Origin: Balneolales bacterium | Lineage (GTDB): Bacteria; Bacteroidota; Rhodothermia; Balneolales; Natronogracilivirgulaceae | Reading direction: 5' to 3' | Assembly (NCBI GenBank): GCA_007133995.1 | Contig: SLLP01000267.1 | Location: 1-10,125 of the forward strand | DNA: 10,125 nt | Shown here: in pieces, positions 1-4,336 of the stretch | How the letters are laid out: each line of letters begins with the position of its first letter | How positions within the stretch are numbered: the first letter of the stretch is position 1 | Position numbers and translations under genes: made by a program | Notes under the pieces: model-generated | Told to the model about the DNA's origin: nothing | Database searches by the model: none | Seen by the model: only the letters and a program-made list of their open reading frames with translations

Positions 1-326
1 CGGTCGTGCTTTTTGCCAAGGGGGCGTGGTATGCGCTTGAGCTGCTCTCCTGGCAAACCCGGGCGGCCGCACTTTCCATCGACTGGACGGTCGGACCCGA
101 ATTCGCGCGTCAGGCTGCCGGTTGGGATATCACCCTGCAGGGAAACTATGATCCGAGCCGGCTGCTCTCTCCGGTATCCGTTATCCGGGAACAGGTCAAA
201 CGCATGATCGACCGCTTTGGAAAAGATCGCTATATTGTGAACCTGGGTCATGGTATACTGCCGAATGTTCCGGTCGACCATGCCAGGGCTTTCGTGGATG
301 CCGTGAAATCATACTCTGTTTCGTAA
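1..326 (+). CDS. hemE: Uroporphyrinogen decarboxylase, C-terminal fragment
   Basis: This is the last ~108 codons of HemE; the reading frame enters at base 3 and the start lies off the left edge. HemE is a cytoplasmic enzyme that decarboxylates the four acetate side chains of uroporphyrinogen III to give coproporphyrinogen III. The visible part carries the family's C-terminal signature: an IDWTV strand, the LQGNYDP segment (family form LQGNLDP), and the NLGHGILPNVPVDHARAFVDAV ending (NLGHGI..P..P box, then the last helix). It stops at TAA 324-326, 102 bases before hemF, whose product uses HemE's product, so co-transcription is likely. The gene is cut only by the window edge and shows no sign of damage. 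Confidence 0.96.
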   Translation, partial: VVLFAKGAWYALELLSWQTRAAALSIDWTVGPEFARQAAGWDITLQGNYDPSRLLSPVSVIREQVKRMIDRFGKDRYIVNLGHGILPNVPVDHARAFVDAVKSYSVS

Positions 327-428
327 CTCTATTTCATAAAGATACCGGCGACCGGTGAAGCAATTGGCTCTTTCCGGGGCACCCGCATCAACCACTCAAT
401 CACATCAACCGAACATCAGATCCCAGCT

Positions 429-1340
429 ATGTCAATTAATGAGTCGTTTACTGATTGGATTCATGACACGCAGGACCGGATTTGCAAAGCGCTGGAGTCA
501 GCCGACAGTAAAGCCGAATTCCGGGAGGATATCTGGGAGCGTGATGGCGGTGGAGGGGGCAGGTCACGGATCATTGAGAAGGGTAAGATTTTTGAGAAGG
601 GCGGTGTCAATGCCTCCATAGTGCATGGCGAATTGCCGGATCTTATCCGCAAGCGGTTTGGAGTGACCCAGGGCTGGTTCCATGCCTGCGGGATATCGCT
701 CGTTTTGCACCCCGAAAGCCCGATGATCCCCACAGTTCATGCCAATTTCCGTTTTTTTGAGCTTTATGAAAAGGAAGGCGGGGATCCGGTGGATACCTGG
801 TTTGGAGGGGGAGCAGACCTCACCCCCTACTATCTTTTCGAGGAGGATGCCCGTCACTTCCACCAGGTCTACAAGGCCACGTGCGACCGGTTTCACCCTA
901 AACTCTATCATAAATTCAAAGAAGATTGCGACCGCTATTTTTTTAACAAGCATCGCGGCGAGGCGCGCGGCATCGGCGGCATCTTTTTCGACTACCTGCG
1001 CTCCGACGAGGAGCAGAATCTGGAATTCTGGCACGAGTTGACCACTTCGTGCGGCGACGCGTTTCTCTCATCCTATCTGCCCATCGTTGAGAGGCGAATG
1101 GGTGAGTCGTGGGGTGATGAGGAGCGCTATTTCCAGGAGCTGCGCCGGGGACGCTATGTTGAGTTCAACCTGATCCACGACCGGGGTACGCTTTTCGGAT
1201 TGAAAACCGGCGGGCGGATCGAATCCATCCTTATGAGCCTGCCACCGCGTGTGCGTTGGAACTATGACACCCAACCCGAGCCCGATACGAGAGAAGCGAC
1301 CCTCCTTGATGTGCTGAAAAATCCGCGTGACTGGATATAA
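429..1340 (+). CDS. hemF: Oxygen-dependent coproporphyrinogen III oxidase
   Basis: HemF uses O2 to decarboxylate two propionate groups of coproporphyrinogen III oxidatively, giving protoporphyrinogen IX in the cytoplasm. The 303-residue length is normal for the family. Conserved blocks appear in order: the glycine-rich GGGGGRSRI segment and EKGGVN (residues ~40-61), SPMIPTVHANFRFFE (98-111), WFGGGADLTPYY (124-135), HRGEARGIGGIFFD (175-188), and GRYVEFNLIHDRGT with the following GGRIESILMS and LPP-RVRW stretch (241-277). ATG 429 is chosen because it gives the normal N-terminal helix directly before the ERDGGGGG box; there is no Shine-Dalgarno sequence. It lies between hemE and hemB in the same direction. 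Use of this enzyme, rather than the radical-SAM HemN, implies haem synthesis under oxic conditions; a HemN elsewhere in the genome cannot be excluded. Confidence 0.98.
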   Translation: MSINESFTDWIHDTQDRICKALESADSKAEFREDIWERDGGGGGRSRIIEKGKIFEKGGVNASIVHGELPDLIRKRFGVTQGWFHACGISLVLHPESPMIPTVHANFRFFELYEKEGGDPVDTWFGGGADLTPYYLFEEDARHFHQVYKATCDRFHPKLYHKFKEDCDRYFFNKHRGEARGIGGIFFDYLRSDEEQNLEFWHELTTSCGDAFLSSYLPIVERRMGESWGDEERYFQELRRGRYVEFNLIHDRGTLFGLKTGGRIESILMSLPPRVRWNYDTQPEPDTREATLLDVLKNPRDWI

Positions 1341-1406
1341 TCAATCTTGAAGGATATGGGTGTGCCTCTTCTCAAGAAAAATCGATGTAATTAATTACTT
1401 CAGGCA

Positions 1407-2417
1407 ATGACAAGAACCGATTCACAACTGCCATCCGGTTATCCGCTGGTCCGCGGACGCCGCAACCGATGCAGCCCAAGCCGCAGGGCGATGCTCGCCG
1501 AACACCGGCTTCATCCGTCAGATTTTATAGCCCCGCTGTTTATTGCGGAAGGAAAGGGGGTGCAGGATCCGATACCATCCATGCCCGACTATCATCGTCT
1601 CTCGCTCGATCTGGCTGTTCGCAAGGCGGCATCATGGCACCAAATGGGGATACCTGCAGTGCTCCTGTTTGTGATGGTTCCGGAGGAGAAAAAAGACAAT
1701 GAGGGTACGGAGGCGCTGAATCCCGATGGTCTGATGCAAATGGCTGTCAAGCGCATCAAGGATACGGTTCCCGGACTCACGGTGATGACCGATGTGGCGC
1801 TGGATCCCTATTCAAGTTACGGTCACGACGGCATTGTGCAGGATGGCGAAATCGTCAATGATGAGTCGGTGGATGTGCTTGCACGAATGGCGGTGAACCA
1901 TGCCCGGGCCGGGGCCGATTATGTCGCCCCGTCGGATATGATGGACGGGCGGATCGGTGAGATCCGGCGGGCGCTGGAAGCTGACGGGCATCCCGGAACC
2001 GGCATCCTGGCCTACAGCGCGAAGTACGCCTCCGGATTTTATGGACCATTTCGCGACGCCCTCGATTCGGCGCCCGGTTTCGGTGACAAGAAGACGTATC
2101 AGATGGATCCCGCCAATGTGAGAGAGGCTGTGCGGGAGGCGCAAATGGATGAGGCCGAAGGTGCAGATATCGTGATGGTAAAGCCGGGACTGCCCTATCT
2201 GGATGTGGTCCGCGCGGTCAGGGAGGCCGTACATGTCCCGGTGGCAGTGTATAATGTAAGCGGAGAATACGCGATGATCAAGGCGGCAGCACAGATGGGT
2301 TGGTTGGATGAAGAAGCCGCCATGATGGAGAGTCTGCTGGCATGTAAGCGCGCGGGAGCCGATGTGATTGCAACTTACTGGGCCGAAAAGGCGGTTGCAT
2401 TACTAAATGAGAGCTGA
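1407..2417 (+). CDS. hemB: Porphobilinogen synthase (delta-aminolevulinic acid dehydratase)
   Basis: HemB condenses two 5-aminolevulinate molecules into porphobilinogen, the first common tetrapyrrole step. The 336 residues match the family length. Both catalytic lysines are visible: K206 in YSAKYASGFYGPFR and K259 (the Schiff-base lysine) in MVKPGLPYLD. The metal-site loop reads DVALDPYSSYGHDG (residues 129-142). The cysteines of zinc-dependent enzymes (DVCLC...HCG) are replaced by Ala/Asp/Asp, so this is the non-zinc, magnesium-type active site, common in this bacterial group. N-terminal RGRRNR and FIAPLF motifs confirm the start region. ATG 1407 follows hemF by 66 bases, supporting an operon. 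No clear intrinsic terminator follows; the next 166 bases are AT-rich and lead to the RRM gene. Confidence 0.98.
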   Translation: MTRTDSQLPSGYPLVRGRRNRCSPSRRAMLAEHRLHPSDFIAPLFIAEGKGVQDPIPSMPDYHRLSLDLAVRKAASWHQMGIPAVLLFVMVPEEKKDNEGTEALNPDGLMQMAVKRIKDTVPGLTVMTDVALDPYSSYGHDGIVQDGEIVNDESVDVLARMAVNHARAGADYVAPSDMMDGRIGEIRRALEADGHPGTGILAYSAKYASGFYGPFRDALDSAPGFGDKKTYQMDPANVREAVREAQMDEAEGADIVMVKPGLPYLDVVRAVREAVHVPVAVYNVSGEYAMIKAAAQMGWLDEEAAMMESLLACKRAGADVIATYWAEKAVALLNES

Positions 2418-2583
2418 AGGTTACGCAAGAAAAATTGAAAATTTTGAAATCAACAGAATAATCCGTAATATAGTTCAATTGGCTCTTGACCCGTTGAATA
2501 GATTATGATGATTTCTCTTGAGATAGTTCTTCAGATTCGTTCCGTTTAGATTGCCAAGTTACATAACCCTTAAATAAAATTAG
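2418..2583. other. AT-rich intergenic leader upstream of the RRM gene
   Basis: This 166-base gap has no ORF worth calling and is clearly more AT-rich than the haem genes. It probably holds the promoter and 5' leader of the RNA-binding protein gene. A TTGACC hexamer at 2486-2491 and TATGAT at 2504-2509 are present, but their spacing (12 bases) is too short for a standard sigma-70 promoter. A TAGATTGC at 2547-2554 partly resembles the Bacteroidota -7 element TAnnTTTG. I therefore do not assign a promoter. The bases just before the start codon are A/T-rich with no Shine-Dalgarno sequence. Confidence 0.4.
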
Positions 2584-2910
2584 ATGAATATGACGACGAT
2601 TTATGTTGGCAATCTGAGCTTCAAAACCAGCGAAGATCAACTCCAGGAACTTTTCTCAGAATATGGTGATGTGGCAACCGCCAAAATTATCACCGATCGT
2701 GAAACCGGCCGCTCCCGTGGCTTCGGTTTTGTTGAAATGAATGATGACGGCGAGGCCGGTAATGCTATCGAAGACCTCAATGAATCGGAATTCATGGATC
2801 GTTCCCTTGTGGTCAACAAGGCACGCCCGAAAGGCAACGACAGTGGATTTGGCGGCGGACAACGTCGCAATGGCGGCAGTGGCGGCGGCGGATACCGCAA
2901 TCGCTACTAA
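2584..2910 (+). CDS. Glycine-rich RRM-domain RNA-binding protein
   Basis: This small protein (108 residues) is one RNA recognition motif followed by a short Gly/Arg-rich tail. RNP2 is IYVGNL (residues 6-11) and RNP1 is RGFGFVEM (45-52), with aromatic residues at the RNA-stacking positions. The DRETGRSRGFGFVEM stretch is nearly invariant in bacterial and eukaryotic single-RRM proteins. The tail (residues ~88-108) is GGG/RR/GG/YRNRY, a typical low-complexity RNA-binding end. Relatives in cyanobacteria and Bacteroidota are often cold-induced and act as cytoplasmic RNA chaperones; that role here is inferred from the family. ATG 2584 and an in-frame ATG two codons later are both possible starts. 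The gene has its own terminator and is probably transcribed separately from hemB. Confidence 0.95.
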   Translation: MNMTTIYVGNLSFKTSEDQLQELFSEYGDVATAKIITDRETGRSRGFGFVEMNDDGEAGNAIEDLNESEFMDRSLVVNKARPKGNDSGFGGGQRRNGGSGGGGYRNRY

Positions 2911-2927
2911 GTCGCTTGACGCATTTT

Positions 2928-2968
2928 AAAAAAAAACGGGCTTTCCAAATTGGGGAGCCCGTTTTTTT
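2928..2968 (+). terminator. Intrinsic (rho-independent) terminator of the RRM gene
   Basis: An A-tract (2928-2936) is followed by a hairpin: left arm 2937-2946 pairs with right arm 2952-2961 (10 pairs, two of them G-U in the middle), with loop AAATT at 2947-2951. A run of seven T follows (2962-2968). It starts 17 bases after the RRM stop codon. The A-tract facing the T-tract suggests it may also work leftward. It is also the apparent landing site of the group IIC intron, whose first bases follow the last T. Confidence 0.93.
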
Positions 2969-3093
2969 GTGCGCCGTGCATGACAACCAACTTGGTGGTG
3001 AAAGTCCACTATGGAGGTTTGTAATCGCCAACCATTAGCCAATAGCAAGGGTGTCCACCATGAGGTGGAATCTGAAGGAAGCTGGCGGTAAAA

Positions 3094-3984
3094 TTCCATC
3101 CCAATCCTGTTTGCAGGGTAGAGGTACCCAAGGATAATGGGCAAAAACGACAACTGGGCATCCCCACGGTAGTGGACAGGGTTGTTCAACAAGCCATAGC
3201 CCAAATCCTCATCCCACTCTATGAACCTCAGTTCAGCGATCATAGCTACGGGTTCAGACCAAAGCGCAACTCCCATCAGGCACTAACCAAGTGCAGGGAC
3301 TACATCACAGAGGGTTATGTTCATGCAGTCGATCTGGACTTGGAGAAGTTCTTCGATAACGTGAACCATGTCAAACTGGCAGAAGTACTCTCCCGCACAA
3401 TCACCGACGGACGGGTAGTATCGCTGATACACAAATATCAGAATGCCGGGGTACAGGTTAGTCGAAGCATCCAGTCCAGCGAAATGGGCGTACCTCAAGG
3501 AGGCCCGCTTAGTCCCTTATGGAGCAACATAATGCTCAATGAACTGGATAAGGAAATGGAACGTCGAGGTCATAAGTTTGTACGCTACGCAGATGACATA
3601 GTCATACAGGGCAGAAGCAAACGAAGTGCAGAGCGTGTGAGGTCCTCAATTATTCGCTTCATCGAGGACAAGATGTTCCTGAAAGTGAACTACTTCAAAC
3701 CGGCAGATATGCAGAAACAGCTGTTAAGGATAGAGAGGTGGTACAGGAAAAGAATCAGGATGGTCATCTGGAAACAATGGAAACGGATAAGAACCAAACT
3801 GGAAAACCTGGTCAAGCCGGGAGCAGACAAAACCAAAGCTTGGCAGTGGGCAAACACAAGGAAAAGCTAATGGCACACAGCCAACAGCTACATCCTCAGC
3901 TCCACCATCACTGCGGAAAGACTTAGAAAAGCAGGCTATGTATCGCTGACAGATTACTATCTTATGGTTAGAATCAAAACTTAA
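3094..3984 (+). pseudogene. ltrA: Group II intron reverse transcriptase/maturase, multiply broken
   Basis: The homologous reading frame starts about 3094 (FHPNPVCRVEVPKDNG, RT block 1) without a start codon; an in-frame GTG at 3172 is the first possible start. It continues through QLGIPTVVDRVVQQAI, SYGFRPKRNSHQAL, VDLDLEKFFDNVNH, GVPQGGPLSPLWSNIMLNEL and the catalytic RYADD (YADD at 3586-3597). At 3685-3693 KVN is followed directly by YFKPADM: the stretch normally between the palm and the maturase domain (I estimate about 70 residues) is missing. The maturase region resumes (WYRKRIRMVIWKQWKRIRTK, KAWQWANTRK), then meets TAA at 3868-3870 where relatives have Tyr. The same frame continues intact as WHTANSYILSSTITAERL...AGYVSLTDYY to TAA 3982-3984. 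The catalytic aspartates survive, but the loss of N-terminus, thumb segment and C-terminus makes activity unlikely. Confidence 0.93.
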
Positions 3985-3985
3985 A

Positions 3986-4056
3986 GAACCGCCCTGTACC
4001 GAACGGTACGCAGGGTGGTGTGAGAGGACAGATAGGGAAATAATCCCTATCTTCCT
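3986..4056 (+). ncRNA. Group II intron domains V and VI
   Basis: Domain V: 3988-3996 (ACCGCCCTG) pairs with 4011-4019 (CAGGGTGGT) with one G-U pair. A two-base bulge (C4009, G4010) follows, then 3997-4000 pairs with 4005-4008 under a GAAC tetraloop (4001-4004). This matches the class IIC domain V pattern, including the CGC run on the 5' strand where IIC introns keep the catalytic triad. Domain VI: 4025-4028 pairs with 4053-4056, C4029 bulges, and 4030-4038 pairs perfectly with 4044-4052 around loop AATAA. I see no clearly bulged branch-point adenosine on the 3' strand. The RT reading frame ends one base before this element. Confidence 0.88.
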
Positions 4057-4182
4057 AGCACCGGTTTCCAGTATATAAAAACCAAAAAGCTTCAAAATCT
4101 TATCGAAATCCACTCGAAAAGAATAGATTTTCTTTGCCAAAAGCTTTATTCTCTCCATTGTAATTCACTGTATATCATCTCG

Positions 4183-4208
4183 GTGTTGTGAATAGTCCTT
4201 CACAGCAC
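4183..4208. promoter_or_regulatory. 10-bp inverted repeat (possible operator or leader hairpin)
   Basis: GTGTTGTGAA (4183-4192) and TTCACAGCAC (4199-4208) are complementary over 10 positions, with one T-G mismatch/wobble, around a 6-base loop TAGTCC. The inner TGTGA...TCACA resembles CRP/FNR-family half-sites, but the half-sites are 8 bases apart rather than 6, so this is not a standard CRP site. No T-tract follows, which argues against a terminator. It lies 129 bases before the surface-protein start, so it could be an operator or a structured 5' leader. Function is inference. Confidence 0.4.
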
Positions 4209-4323
4209 AATCATTATTTACAAGCAAGGCCTTCTTTTTGCATCTGAGAATATTACGTGAGGGAACGGCTCAACATAAGTTTATCATTAAAAATCAACTG
4301 AAATTCGGCTAAAGCGAAACATT

Positions 4324-4330
4324 AGGGGGA
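4324..4330 (+). promoter_or_regulatory. Shine-Dalgarno-like site for the surface-protein gene
   Basis: AGGGGGA ends 6 bases before ATG 4337. It is notable because hemF, hemB, the RRM gene and hemL in this window have no such site. It supports the chosen start, which also gives a clean signal peptide. Confidence 0.55.
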
Positions 4331-4336
4331 TCTGTC

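Larger units (their letters stand above)
2969..4058 (+). mobile_element. Degenerate group IIC intron inserted behind a terminator
   Basis: The 5' end is GTGCGCC at 2969-2975, the group II 5' splice consensus form. Domain I landmarks of the IIC class follow: GGTGGTGAAAGTCC (2994-3007), AGCAAGGGTGTCC (3044-3056), a perfect TCCACC/ATGA/GGTGGA hairpin (3054-3069) and GAATCTGAAGGAAGC (3068-3082). The sequence then jumps straight into the middle of the reverse transcriptase near 3091-3099, so the rest of domain I, domains II and III, and the start of the IV/ORF region are missing. Domains V and VI survive (3986-4056). The 3' boundary is uncertain: the expected terminal A-pyrimidine is AG at 4057-4058, or possibly AC at 4060-4061. 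Insertion in the T-tract of an intrinsic terminator is the known target preference of class C introns. At ~1.09 kb it is far shorter than an intact ORF-bearing copy, so it is very unlikely to move or self-splice. Confidence 0.9.
4059..4336. other. AT-rich non-coding region between intron remnant and surface-protein gene
   Basis: No convincing gene is visible in these 278 bases. They should contain the promoter and leader of the 4337 gene, because a terminator and intron remnant lie upstream. Content: a leftward open frame (about 33 codons outside the intron, from ATG at 4156-4158), a strong dyad at 4183-4208, and a Shine-Dalgarno-like AGGGGGA just before the 4337 start. AAAATCT and AGATTTT arms near 4094-4132 form only a weak 7-bp inverted repeat. 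I cannot place -35/-10 elements with confidence. Confidence 0.45.

Noticed and set aside
1347..1375. CTTGA...TCAAG hairpin between hemF and hemB as a terminator
   Set aside because: The stem is about 5 bp with a 19-base loop, and it is followed by A rather than T; it does not separate the two genes convincingly.
2486..2509. Sigma-70 promoter TTGACC / TATGAT before the RRM gene
   Set aside because: The 12-base spacing is too short, and Bacteroidota-type promoters use a different -7/-33 pattern.
3172..3870. Intact 232-residue reverse transcriptase (retron, DGR or stand-alone RT)
   Set aside because: The sequence motifs and flanking RNA are those of a group IIC intron maturase; it lacks a proper N-terminus, has an internal deletion and is cut by a nonsense codon, so it is a pseudogene rather than a compact functional RT.
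4187..4204. Canonical CRP site TGTGA-N6-TCACA
   Set aside because: The half-sites are 8 bases apart, not 6; kept only as an uncharacterised dyad.
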